Positions 33,676-42,205 of a DNA stretch of 64,000 nt are shown here, one piece after another. Position 1 is the first letter of the stretch, and each line of letters begins with the position of its first letter. The position numbers and the translations under genes are program-made. The stretch is from Gordionus sp. m RMFG-2023 (lineage: Eukaryota; Nematomorpha; Gordioida; Chordodea; Parachordodidae). The stretch is taken from positions 74,005,561 through 74,069,560 of the forward strand of contig NC_088775.1 in assembly GCF_954871325.1 (NCBI RefSeq). The letters run 5' to 3'. The notes below the pieces were generated by a model, which saw only the letters and a program-made list of their open reading frames with translations, ran no database searches and was not told the origin of the DNA.

Positions 33676-35185
33676 ATGGACGAAAAATTAACTCTTACAC
33701 ACACTCAATATGTTCCTAAATTTCCCGTGTTATCAGGGAAATTGTCGGAAACTTACATTAACTTAATTGAAACTTATTTTGAAGGACATTTTGGGTCAGA
33801 CTCATCTAAAGTTAGGACACTACTATGTGGCTTACCAATTGAGATTGTAGACCAAGTTACGTCGATATGTTCTAAAGCACAGTTAAAAGACTTTAATATT
33901 GTTTTTGGTAAATTGAAACTAATAATTCCAAGTGAGGACATGAATGTTAATATAAAAAACTTTAACTTAGCGGTACAGGGTGCCGATGAGTCCTTCCATA
34001 CTTTTTATTTTAGGATTTCAAAACTTCATAAAAAATGCGATTTTGATAATGATACGAGAATGATTGAGAAATTAATAACTTGTTCTTTAAATGATAATAT
34101 CAGAAGGAAGTTAAATAAACATAAGCACGAAGGCTTAGAAAAGATGATGAAATTAGGAGTTGAGTTAGATGGCAGCAATATTAAGCCGGAGATTAGCGAT
34201 ACAAATTATATAGATAAAAACGAAAATTTTATAAAAAATGATTCTAAAACTTTTAATAGTAAGGGGAATCATAATTATTTTAAGCCAAGTGATATAAATA
34301 ACAGAAACTATCAAAACAGTAATTTCCGAAACAACGAGGGTCACTCTAGAAATTTTAGTAATAATCAATCTTCAAACAACGCCAATTCAAACAATTTTGG
34401 TAGAAACAACGCTCGGCTAGATTATAACTACAATTCAAACAATTTTGGTAGAAACAACGCTCGGCAAGATTATAACTACAATTCAAACAATTTTGGTAGA
34501 AACAACGTTCGGCAAGATTATAACTACAATTCAAACAATTTTGGTAGAAACAATACTCGGCAAGATTATAATAACAATTCAAACAATTATGGTAGAGGTA
34601 TTTGGCAAAACAATAATTATAATGGGAGAAACAATTCCTGGTCTTACAACAATCAAAGAAATCAGAGTCAATATAATAATCGATATGGGTATCAATATCA
34701 ATCATACGATGACAACAATAATGGAGAAAATAATACGTGGAAAAACTATAATCAAAACATTAATCAAAGAAAACAATTACAATATAATGACAAGATTCAA
34801 AGTAAGGTAAATTGTAACATGAATATTGAAGAGATTGTGGAAAATAAAAATGATGTTACACAAAATAATAATGATAGTGATTTTAATATCAACAATTTAA
34901 CAGAGCATAAACTCAATGACAATGCATTCATGGCTTCCTTAAAAATAAACGATGTTACCGTTACAATGCAAGTCGATACTGGATATAAATTCACAATTAT
35001 ACCTCATGATATGGCTAAACAAATAGGTATTAAAGATCTTAAAAAGTCCACTCTACAACTCACAGCTTATGATGGAAACTTAATCAAAATTATTGGCGTC
35101 ACTCAAGTTAAAGTAACCTACGAAGGTATCACCAAACACTTGCAAGCCGTGGTCGTTAAATCTAATAAAAATGCGTTATTGGGAC
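33676..35185 (+). pseudogene. element A Gag and protease, cut by insertion of B
   Basis: From ATG 33676, residues 1-160 form a capsid-like helical region (FPVLSGKLSETYINLIETYF, GADESFHTFYFRISKLHKK, CSLNDNIRRKLNK). Residues about 190-370 are Asn/Gly/Arg/Tyr-rich with four 16-residue repeats (NSNNFGRNNARQDYNY type), and no CCHC zinc knuckle is present. From about residue 385 comes an aspartic protease: MQVDTGYKFTIIP (active site D-T-G) and YDGNLIKIIGVTQVKV. The frame is cut at LLG, inside the protease end, by B at 35186; reading on enters the LTR of B and stops at 35382. Frame resumes at 42656. Confidence 0.88.
34384..34593 (+). repeat. 48-bp tandem repeat in gag of A
   Basis: Four in-frame copies of a 48-bp unit (aattcaaacaattttgg, tagaaacaacgctcgg, caagattataactac) encode NSNNFGRNNARQDYNY with small changes. 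It gives the Gag an Asn/Arg-rich, low-complexity tail in place of zinc knuckles. Confidence 0.9.
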
Positions 35186-35629
35186 TGTCGAGGAGCAATA
35201 GCGAGGAACATTATGAAAAACGAGGAACATTATTGAGGAATATTATGAAAGTTATATCGATTATTATTATTATTGTTTTTTTTATCGAAAAGGAAAGAAT
35301 TATTATTATTATGTTTTTTTTATCAAAAAGGGAAAAATTGTGTATTATTATTATTATTGTTATTTTTATTTGCGTTTTGTGATGAATAACGATGAGGGGG
35401 TAGAAAGTGAATATATAAAAGAAGCAAAAGAAATAAAATATGATTATGATTATGATATGTTTTTTTGTTATATTATATTTCTTTTTGCGATATATGATTG
35501 AATAAAAAGGAAATAAAAAATCTACCGTAAGTAAAAATAAAGAAAAATAAAATATATTTATATTATATAAAACAAAAAGGATAATATTAAGAAACCATTC
35601 CGATATAGGAGGATAAGACAATTTAAATA
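35186..35629 (+). repeat. 5' LTR of element B
   Basis: Starts TGTCGAGGAGC and ends AATTTAAATA, so the ends are TG...TA instead of TG...CA. Contains repeated attattattatt tracts. It begins with a duplicated phrase (gaggaacattatgaaaaac then gaggaacattattgagg). Confidence 0.93.
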
Positions 35630-35630
35630 G

Positions 35631-35644
35631 TGGTGACCCCGACG
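35631..35644 (+). promoter_or_regulatory. primer-binding site of element B (tRNA-Trp type)
   Basis: TGGTGACCCCGACG lies one base after the LTR. It is complementary to the 3' end of animal tRNA-Trp as I recall it (CGTCGGGGTCACCA). Use of tRNA-Trp is a known trait of the CsRn1 group of Ty3/gypsy elements, which suggests but does not prove that affiliation. Confidence 0.8.
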
Positions 35645-35677
35645 ATTTGCGGGAAAAAGTTTATTTTAAATAAGAAC

Positions 35678-36105
35678 ATAATAAACGGTTTAAAAAAAAA
35701 GGAAACCTGGAGTTATAAGAATAAGGAAACATAATAAACGGTTTAAAAAAAAAAGGAAACCTGGAGTTATAAGAATAAGGAAACATAATAAACGGTTTAA
35801 AAAAAAAAGAAACCTGGAATTATAAGAATAAGGAAACATAGCAAACGGTTTAAAAAAGAAGGAAACCTGAAATTATAAGAATAAGGAAACATAGCAAACG
35901 TTTTAAAAAAAAAAGGAAGGAAGCCTGAAATTATACAAATAAGGAAACATAGTGAACAGCTTAAAAAAAAAAAGGGAAACCGGAATTTATAATAATAAGG
36001 AAACATTGTAAAGGTTTTAAAAAAGAAGGAAAACCGGAAATTATACTAATAAGGAAACATAAAAAAAAGAGGGTTTTAAAAAAAAAGGAAAACCGGAGTA
36101 ATAAA
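35678..36105 (+). repeat. tandem repeat of about 58 bp in the leader of B
   Basis: Seven to eight units of the form aacggtttaaaaaaaaaagg, aaacctggagttataag, aataaggaaacataat, diverging towards the 3' side (a-run length and cgg/tgg changes). It lies between the primer-binding site and gag, the usual place for packaging or dimerisation signals. No protein frame crosses it. Confidence 0.88.
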
Positions 36106-36243
36106 TTTTTGTAAGGCATACAAGATATATGTGTAGCTGCATCTTTGGTTTGTTTACAATTCTCATAGTATTTTATTTATTAACGTTGCAAATTGTTAAA
36201 CTCTTTATATTAAAAGTGTTAGTTAACTTTTTGTAGAGAGAAA

Positions 36244-36987
36244 ATGAAAACTTTTAAGTTTATGAAATGTTGGGAATTACAATATAATATTGTGGGAGCA
36301 CTACTCATATTAGGGATTTGGATGTGTAGTTTGATTTGGGGTAGAAGAGTCAAAAAGAGTCGTATCGTGAGAATAAAGGGCCAGACATTAACAATAGAGG
36401 GGCATAATGGAGAGGAGGATGTTATGGGAAAGGTAACATGGTTGCCGGTTCAAGAATTAATTAATGGATGGACAGAGAGTGAAGTGGATAAAGTAATAAG
36501 TAGGCCTGATGGGAGGGAGGTATATAGTGATAAAAGATTGGGACTTTATAGGGGACCAAGAGAGGATTCTCAGGGACGTAGAGGGGAAATAAGACCCAGT
36601 TTTGATTTGAGAGTGAGGGGAAGAATGAATTGTTATAATTGTGGAAGGCAAGGACATATGGTAAGAGATTGTAGGGAGGCAAAGTGTTTCGAATGTGGTA
36701 GATTTGGTCATATAGCCCCTTATTGTCCAGGAAAACAAGAGAAATTACGATGCGCGGGTTGCGGAAGATTTGGTCACAAGAAGGAAGAATGTAACACGGG
36801 AAATTATAATACTCGAGGAGGTTTTCCCCAGAGAGTAATGGGACCTAATACTTCAGCTGTGAGAACCATTGAGGATGCCCGAGTTGGGAGAAGAGGAGTA
36901 TTTCCCGAGGGAATTGAAGATCAAACCGTGGAATGTTTTCGATGTCGAGAAAGGGGACATGTGGCAAGGGAGTGTGCTAATTTGTGA
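36244..36987 (+). CDS. element B Gag-like protein: N-terminal hydrophobic segment, four zinc knuckles
   Basis: 247 codons from ATG 36244. Residues about 12-33 are strongly hydrophobic (IVGALLILGIWMCSLIW) and followed by basic GRRVKK, like a membrane anchor. The middle 90 residues show no capsid signature. The C-terminal half has four CCHC knuckles: CYNCGRQGHMVRDC, CFECGRFGHIAPYC, CAGCGRFGHKKEEC and, after a linker, CFRCRERGHVAREC. Nucleic-acid binding through the knuckles is expected. It is far shorter than usual Gag proteins. The frame ends in TGA at 36985-36987, in the context TTG TGA CTA, and stays open afterwards into protease. Confidence 0.85.
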   Translation: MKTFKFMKCWELQYNIVGALLILGIWMCSLIWGRRVKKSRIVRIKGQTLTIEGHNGEEDVMGKVTWLPVQELINGWTESEVDKVISRPDGREVYSDKRLGLYRGPREDSQGRRGEIRPSFDLRVRGRMNCYNCGRQGHMVRDCREAKCFECGRFGHIAPYCPGKQEKLRCAGCGRFGHKKEECNTGNYNTRGGFPQRVMGPNTSAVRTIEDARVGRRGVFPEGIEDQTVECFRCRERGHVARECANL

Positions 36988-36990
36988 CTA
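36985..36990 (+). promoter_or_regulatory. UGA-CUA stop context between Gag and protease (readthrough candidate)
   Basis: The Gag stop TGA is followed by CTA; UGA-CUA is the best-known efficient readthrough context in animal and viral mRNAs. The same frame is open from 36988 through the whole protease to 37467, so occasional readthrough would give a Gag-protease fusion. The hypothesis follows from sequence; no functional evidence is available. Confidence 0.55.
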
Positions 36991-37467
36991 TATGATGGTA
37001 AAAAAAAAGATACACGGGGCCAAGAGAGGGGGGTATTGGAAACAAACAAAATGTATTCACAAAGACAAAGAAATATAATTGGGAATGTAAGGATGATACA
37101 AGACGAGGTAATACATGATCCTTGTCCTAGGGTAATAATAGACTTCAATGGAAATAGGGTACCTATGCTATTTGACACGGGAGCAGCTATTTCAGTAATG
37201 AGTTATACGAGATATAGGAGTATTTGGCCCGATGGAATGATAGCAAATGAAGGCTTGAGAATACGACAATTCGATGGGTCGCAAATAGCAGTAATGGGAA
37301 GAGTGGAAATAGAAGCAATGACGGAAGGAGGGATAGAGGTGTTAGACTTATGGATTATTAATAGGAGAGTAGAAGCGGTATTGGGGTGGGATTGGATCAC
37401 CCGGATTGGTCCATGGTACAGTTTTTGGGGGTTTTTGCATGGTGGGGAGTATTCGTACCGATGGTGA
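36988..37467 (+). CDS. element B aspartic protease
   Basis: Same frame as Gag, separated only by the TGA at 36985; the first ATG is 37051, after a basic linker. The retroviral-type protease shows MLFDTGAAISVMS (active-site D-T-G) and, about 65 residues on, VEAVLGWDWI, equivalent to the family's hydrophobic-L-G-x-D/N-W-I. It releases mature proteins from the polyprotein. The last 30 codons overlap the RT frame, which lies in -1 relative to it. Likely made by stop-codon readthrough or separate initiation. Confidence 0.87.
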   Translation, partial: LYDGKKKDTRGQERGVLETNKMYSQRQRNIIGNVRMIQDEVIHDPCPRVIIDFNGNRVPMLFDTGAAISVMSYTRYRSIWPDGMIANEGLRIRQFDGSQIAVMGRVEIEAMTEGGIEVLDLWIINRRVEAVLGWDWITRIGPWYSFWGFLHGGEYSYRW

Positions 37468-39191
37468 GTGATGATACAGATGGGAGGAGTACATATGAGG
37501 ACATAGAAGTATTGCCTGGAATTGAGAACATGTTCAATTGGGAGCGGGAAGGAGTTGAGCAAATGAGGGGAGAAATTAGGGACGGAGGTCAGGGAGTAAG
37601 GTTTAGGAATGAGGTAATCAGAAGAGATAATCATAGTGGAGGGGTAAGCGGAGATTGGGAAAGGGAAATGGAAAGGAATAATTTTATAAGAGGGATTGGG
37701 GCAAATAAGTTTAAGGGGGAAATAAGGGCGCATAATCATAAGGGGAAAATAGGGGATGATTATAAGGGGGAAATAGGGAATAATTACAAAGAGGAAATAG
37801 GGAATAATTACAAGGGGGAAATAAGGGCGTATAATTCTAAGGGAAATAAGTCTAAGGGAAAAATAGAGGCGCATTATTCTGAGGGGAATAATTCTAAGGG
37901 AGAAATAGAGGCGTATTATTCCAAGGGGGAAGTAGGGGCGGAAAGGAATAATTGTAAGGGAGGGGGAAAGAGGAGTTACGAGGGAGAATTAGAGGTGGGA
38001 AGTTATGGGTATGCGAGTAAGGAAAATGACAGACACAGGGAGGGAAGGATCCAAGAGACAACCGATAAGGGAGCAAAGGAAAGGAAAGGGAAGTTGCAGG
38101 ATAATCAGGAAATTAGAATAAAAAAAGAAATGCCAAAGGAGAATCTGAGCCAAAACACGGCATGTGGGAATCGGGAAGGAGAGTTGGAAGTAATCAGGAT
38201 GCGAGAGGGAGTAAGAAAATTAGAGGATGATTATAAAGAAATTTTTGACGAAGAGTTGGGCTGTTTAAAAGATTACGAAGTAGATATCAAATTAAAAGAG
38301 GGATGTGTACCAAAGTTTTGTGCTTTGAGGCGAGTACCGTTTGAATGGAGGAAGGATGTCGAAATGGAATTGGATAAATGGGTACAGAAGGGCATCATAT
38401 GTGCTGTCGAATATAGTGAATGGGCAACGCCGTTAGTGCCTGTGAAAAAAGCTAATGGTCAACTACGCTTGTGCGCTGATTTTCGAGTGACTCTAAATCC
38501 CTGGGTCGTAGAAGTTAAATATCCCTTACCGAGAATTGAAGAAATTTTAGCGAATTTGAAAGGGAGTATATATTTTTCAAAAGTTGATTTTTCCAACGCG
38601 TACTTGCAATTGCGGGTAAAAGCAGAAGTAAGAAAGTTGTTAACTATTACTACTCCCAAGGGGTTATTTGCGTTTTGTAGGTTACCGTTCGGATTAAGTG
38701 TATCTGCTCCGATATTTCAGAGGACTATGGCTGCGGTTTTTCAAGGGATGGAAGGCGTATTCTATTATATTGATGACGTATTGGTAATGGGCCGAACTCC
38801 GGAACAGCATGAGCAAAGATTGAAGGAGGTGTTCCGAAGAATTAAAGAGAAGGGTTTGCGGGCCAGTGCCGAAAAAAGCGTTTTAGGAGTAACGGAAGTC
38901 GTATATTTGGGACATAAAATAACGGGAAAAGAGGTTAGACCGTTGGATAAAAATATGACGGGAATCGAGAATATGTTGAGGCCGCATAATAAAATTGAGG
39001 TTCAGGCTTTTTTGGGAATGGTAAATTACTACCACCGATTCGTAGAAGGATTCGCTCAAATAGCTGCGCCATTATATACCTTGCTAAAGAAGGGTGAAAA
39101 ATTTGATTGGAAGGAAGAACAAGAGAATGCATTTGCAGAATTGAAAGCTAGAATTGGAAGGGAGCCCATTCTTATGTGTTTTAACAACTAG
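37365..39191 (+). CDS. element B reverse transcriptase (pol, first part)
   Basis: The frame is open from 37365 (after a stop at 37362) and overlaps protease by about 100 nt in the -1 frame, so a -1 frameshift within 37365-37467 could link them. The first 230 codons are low-complexity and Gly/Glu/Lys/Asn-rich with repeats of about eight residues (KGEIGNNY). RT follows: LRLCADFRVTLNPW, YPLPRIEEILANL, FSKVDFSNAYLQL (first catalytic Asp), LPFGLSVSAPIFQ, YYIDDVLVMG (catalytic YIDD) and YLGHKI. The start of the RNase H linker reads FDWKEEQENAFAELK. It ends at an in-frame TAG (39189-39191), just before the RNase H catalytic start, and the same frame continues after it. Confidence 0.92.
   Translation, partial: ESRSGIGVGLDHPDWSMVQFLGVFAWWGVFVPMVSDDTDGRSTYEDIEVLPGIENMFNWEREGVEQMRGEIRDGGQGVRFRNEVIRRDNHSGGVSGDWEREMERNNFIRGIGANKFKGEIRAHNHKGKIGDDYKGEIGNNYKEEIGNNYKGEIRAYNSKGNKSKGKIEAHYSEGNNSKGEIEAYYSKGEVGAERNNCKGGGKRSYEGELEVGSYGYASKENDRHREGRIQETTDKGAKERKGKLQDNQEIRIKKEMPKENLSQNTACGNREGELEVIRMREGVRKLEDDYKEIFDEELGCLKDYEVDIKLKEGCVPKFCALRRVPFEWRKDVEMELDKWVQKGIICAVEYSEWATPLVPVKKANGQLRLCADFRVTLNPWVVEVKYPLPRIEEILANLKGSIYFSKVDFSNAYLQLRVKAEVRKLLTITTPKGLFAFCRLPFGLSVSAPIFQRTMAAVFQGMEGVFYYIDDVLVMGRTPEQHEQRLKEVFRRIKEKGLRASAEKSVLGVTEVVYLGHKITGKEVRPLDKNMTGIENMLRPHNKIEVQAFLGMVNYYHRFVEGFAQIAAPLYTLLKKGEKFDWKEEQENAFAELKARIGREPILMCFNN
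37700..37935 (+). repeat. 24-bp repeat region in pol of B
   Basis: In-frame units like aagggggaaatagggaataa and ttacaaggggg, about eight to ten diverged copies. They encode K-G-E-I-G-N-N-Y type repeats between protease and RT. The spacer is probably tolerant of length change. Confidence 0.75.
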
Positions 39192-40748
39192 TTGGAGGTG
39201 GTGTTGGCGGTAGATGCATCGATTAAAGGAGTAGGTGGCGCGTTACTGCATTATATCGATGGGATGGAAAAACCTGTTTTGTTTTTCTCGAGAATATTCA
39301 GAGCCGCGGAGACAAGATATTCTGTGATTGAAAAGGAGGCATTGGCTGTTATATTTGGACTGACGAAATGCCGTGAGTATTTGATTGGGCGTAGATTCGT
39401 GATATATACAGATCACAAGCCGTTAGTACACCTGTTCAAAAAAGATAATAAAGAACTGATGCTGTCGCCCAGATTACAGAGATGGCTCTTACTTGTGGGA
39501 AGTTTTGATGTACAATTGAAATATCGACGGGGAAAGGAAAACTGTTTACCGGATATTCTTTCTAGGTGTGGAGCTGGAGAAGAAGGATATGAAATGGCTC
39601 AAGAGGATATAGAGGAGGGAAAGGAGCAAGGACTAATTCGAGCAATGGTCAAAATAGCCAAGGGAGGACCGATAACTTGGGCAGAACTTAAAAGGGCAAC
39701 TCTAAGGGATCGTGAATTGACTCGAATTAAGGCGTGTATAAAGGGGCGAAAACCTTGGAGCGACGGAGATAAAGTTTTTAAATACATCGAAAAGGAATTA
39801 GCTATAGTGGATGACTGTGTGGTACGGGGAAGTAGGGGTATAGTACCATTTAAATTGAGAGATTCGGTCTTGGCAATGATTCATGTAGGGCATCAGGGAG
39901 TCGAGAAAATGAAGCAATGGGGCCGAGAATATGTATGGTGGCCAGGAATGAACAAAGAGATTGAGGACATAAGCCGAAGCTGTGAAATGTGTAACCTCTG
40001 GGCGAGTATGCCTCACAGAGACAAGAAAAGTGTATGGCCCAAGACTACACAGCCGTGGGAACGTATCCACATCGACTTCTTTGACTTCGAGGGGCAAATA
40101 TATTTAATTGTGGTAGATGCATACTCCAAATGGGTGGAGTATGAGGCAGTGAGGGGACTAACTACGCAAATTGTAATAAAGACTTTAAAGAATTTATGGG
40201 CTCGTTTTGGAGTAGCAAGGACAATCGTGTCCGACGGCGGTCCCGCTTTTGTGAGTAGACAATTTGAAAAATTTTGCGCGGAAACCGGTGTAAAACATGT
40301 CTTAGCACCTCCGTATCATCCAAGCTCAAACGGACAGGCGGAAAGAATGGTAGCTCTGGTTAAAAGTTGGTTAAGAAAGTCGAAATATGGCGGGGGGGAA
40401 CTATGGATGGCCGTAGCCTATTATAATAATAGTCGAAAAGGGGAGGAGTTGTCGCCGGCGGAAAAATTTTTGGGCCGTAGAACTCGCATTCAATTAGATT
40501 TGTTGAAACAAGAGATACCCCCAGATATGGATTCGGGGGATAACGTGTATAAATTCGGGGTGGGACAAACGGTTTGGGCAAGAATTTTTGGGGGTAACCA
40601 GAAATGGGAATCCGGTGTGGTCGTAGAAAATGTGGGAAACAAATTGCATAGGATACGGTTCTCGGACGGGAGAGAAGGAATGAGGCACGGGGATCAGTTA
40701 AAGAGAGGAATGGACCCCGGAAGGCTTAGGTCAGATAAAAGGACTTAG
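39192..40748 (+). CDS. element B RNase H and integrase (pol, second part, after in-frame TAG)
   Basis: Same frame as the RT, immediately after TAG. RNase H: LAVDASIKGVGGALL (first Asp), ETRYSVIEKEALAVIFGL (Glu), YTDHKPLVHLF (Asp) and CLPDILSRC. Integrase: zinc domain HVGHQGVEKMK with YVWWPGM and CEMC, core ERIHIDFFDFEGQIYLIVVD without its last residue, VSDGGPAFVSRQFEKF, and SSNGQAERMVALVK, giving the D, D and E of the catalytic triad. The C-terminal part has a basic beta-strand region (GQTVWARIFGGNQKWESGVV). No natural start codon fits here, so expression needs readthrough of TAG, or the TAG is a disabling mutation. Confidence 0.9.
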   Translation: MEVVLAVDASIKGVGGALLHYIDGMEKPVLFFSRIFRAAETRYSVIEKEALAVIFGLTKCREYLIGRRFVIYTDHKPLVHLFKKDNKELMLSPRLQRWLLLVGSFDVQLKYRRGKENCLPDILSRCGAGEEGYEMAQEDIEEGKEQGLIRAMVKIAKGGPITWAELKRATLRDRELTRIKACIKGRKPWSDGDKVFKYIEKELAIVDDCVVRGSRGIVPFKLRDSVLAMIHVGHQGVEKMKQWGREYVWWPGMNKEIEDISRSCEMCNLWASMPHRDKKSVWPKTTQPWERIHIDFFDFEGQIYLIVVDAYSKWVEYEAVRGLTTQIVIKTLKNLWARFGVARTIVSDGGPAFVSRQFEKFCAETGVKHVLAPPYHPSSNGQAERMVALVKSWLRKSKYGGGELWMAVAYYNNSRKGEELSPAEKFLGRRTRIQLDLLKQEIPPDMDSGDNVYKFGVGQTVWARIFGGNQKWESGVVVENVGNKLHRIRFSDGREGMRHGDQLKRGMDPGRLRSDKRT

Positions 40749-41507
40749 ATCTGGTCGATAGGGGAAGGGGAAGTCACGTATGTGAAAATGTTGAGAGTAG
40801 TATATAGAAGAAGAAAGGTAATAATAATTGCAAGAATAAAAGGACATATATAACCTGAAACGTAACTTTTCTTGGAATTTCTGAATTAATATCTTCAAAT
40901 AATAAAAAAAATGGACCCTATATTACCGGTAATTTTTGCCTACAGGGTTTATATCAAATTACAAATGTATCCTTTGCTATTCTTATATTCCCATAGTATC
41001 CCAACGATTTATTTTCAATTTGTACTTTAGATTAACTGTATTTGACTATATGCCATTTAATTAAATCGCAGATGAGGAAAATAAAAAAAAAATATATATA
41101 ATGATGTAAAAATTTTTTGGTAACAGATGTAATTAATTTTTGTATTGTGATAAGTAAAATGTCAAAGTTGGAATGATATGTTGTTGGGAAGCATAGTATT
41201 GGAAAGGAAATTTGGAGATGTTAGAGATGGGAAAGGGGCACCGTCCCAAATTAGTTGATGAAAAGATAATTAATTACTCGGCGTGCAAAGCATAGGCTTA
41301 GGAGGCAGTGGGCCAAAAGAAAAGAAATAGGGGAGGGAGAAAATTTTTTTAGAAGAAATTTTTTTTTTGAAAAAAAAAAAATTTATTATAATTTTTTTGT
41401 GTGTAAATTAAATAAAATTAGTGATTACTTTGACTTGGGGGAATTCCGTAAGGGGTATGTGTTTTAGAAAAATATATAATATAGAATATGTTTAGGTGAA
41501 TAATCAA
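40749..41507 (+). other. untranslated gap between integrase and ORF3 of B
   Basis: About 0.75 kb without a credible frame, AT-richer than the flanking coding parts and including runs of A and T near 41345-41400. It could hold a promoter or splice acceptor for ORF3. Pyrimidine-rich AG sites exist but I cannot choose one. Confidence 0.5.
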
Positions 41508-42176
41508 ATGAATCCTAATCACGCTTTGAGTTGGTCCAGAAGCTCGATTTACGGGAATTATGAAATAGTATTCAGGATGCCATCCCGAGGGACAGGACGA
41601 GGGAGTAGGGGGAATAGATGGAGAAGCGGGCGCAGTATAGTGAGACGAATGAGGGACGATAGACGGTGCTATTGGTGTCAAGAGCGAGGGCATATTCAAT
41701 ATAGCTGTCCTTGGAATTGGCAGAGGACGGGGGGAAATAGAGAAAGGCGAACGGTGTGTCCAACGATAGAGGAAGTGCCTGCGCGGCAGATAGCAGTTGT
41801 TTTGGGGCAGAGCGCGGAGCAGGAGCAAGGAACGAGCGAGGAATACGGACAGGGCGCCGAAGTCCGGGAAACGAGCGACGAATCTAGACCGGTCGCCGAA
41901 GTCAGAGGAACAAGGAGATCAGAAGGAGGGAAGCGGATCGAGCCGACAGCTAGCGAGGAACCAAGGATATGGCCGGTGATTGATCTTACGGATGAGAGTG
42001 AGGGACTGAACGGTATGACGACCGCGGAATCAGAACCGGTAGAAGATAGCACAGGAGTAGCAGTAACTGAAGAATGGCAGGACCTGGTGGCGGGGTTGGA
42101 TGATGTAGAGGAGCTGGGAGAATGGCTGGATATCGTGGTGGAGGAGTCGGAGTGGGGTAGCCTCTGGGAGGAGTAG
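41508..42176 (+). CDS. element B ORF3: RG-rich protein with one zinc knuckle and acidic tail
   Basis: From ATG 41508, about 222 aa, ending in TAG just 29 bp before the 3' LTR; an upstream in-frame TAG at 41493 excludes a longer form. N-terminus is Arg/Gly/Ser-rich (PSRGTGRGSRGNRWRSGRS), followed by a CCHC knuckle CYWCQERGHIQYSC. The second half is Glu/Asp/Ser/Thr-rich with tryptophans near the end (EEWQDL, LGEWLDI, WGSLWEE). No signal peptide or membrane segment, so it is not an envelope protein. Ty3/gypsy elements rarely carry a nucleocapsid-like ORF here. It may be a nucleic-acid-binding accessory protein; its function is unknown. Confidence 0.8.
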   Translation: MNPNHALSWSRSSIYGNYEIVFRMPSRGTGRGSRGNRWRSGRSIVRRMRDDRRCYWCQERGHIQYSCPWNWQRTGGNRERRTVCPTIEEVPARQIAVVLGQSAEQEQGTSEEYGQGAEVRETSDESRPVAEVRGTRRSEGGKRIEPTASEEPRIWPVIDLTDESEGLNGMTTAESEPVEDSTGVAVTEEWQDLVAGLDDVEELGEWLDIVVEESEWGSLWEE

Positions 42177-42189
42177 TGGGAGGATCGAG

Positions 42190-42205
42190 TCTGTTGAAAG
42201 GGGCG
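42190..42205 (+). promoter_or_regulatory. polypurine tract of element B
   Basis: The sequence ctgttgaaaggggcg abuts the 3' LTR. The purine core gaaagggg is the likely primer for plus-strand DNA synthesis. It is short, and two bases (cg) separate it from the LTR. Confidence 0.5.

Noticed and set aside
34355-34705. Minus-strand frame with Cys-rich repeats (CFYQNCLNCSYNLAER)
   Set aside because: It is the antisense of the 48-bp gag repeat of element A; periodic codons on the coding strand force the repeat on the other strand.
35211-35621. Minus-strand frame covering the LTR of B (also at 42250-42642)
   Set aside because: Made of Ile/Phe runs from att repeats; identical in both LTRs and without a protein-like pattern.
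37203-37874. 223-codon minus-strand frame rich in Tyr, Pro and Ile
   Set aside because: Antisense of protease and the low-complexity start of pol in element B; it reflects the G-rich coding strand.
41508-42176. ORF3 of B as an envelope gene
   Set aside because: No signal peptide, no transmembrane segment and no fusion-like features; it has a zinc knuckle and acidic tail instead.
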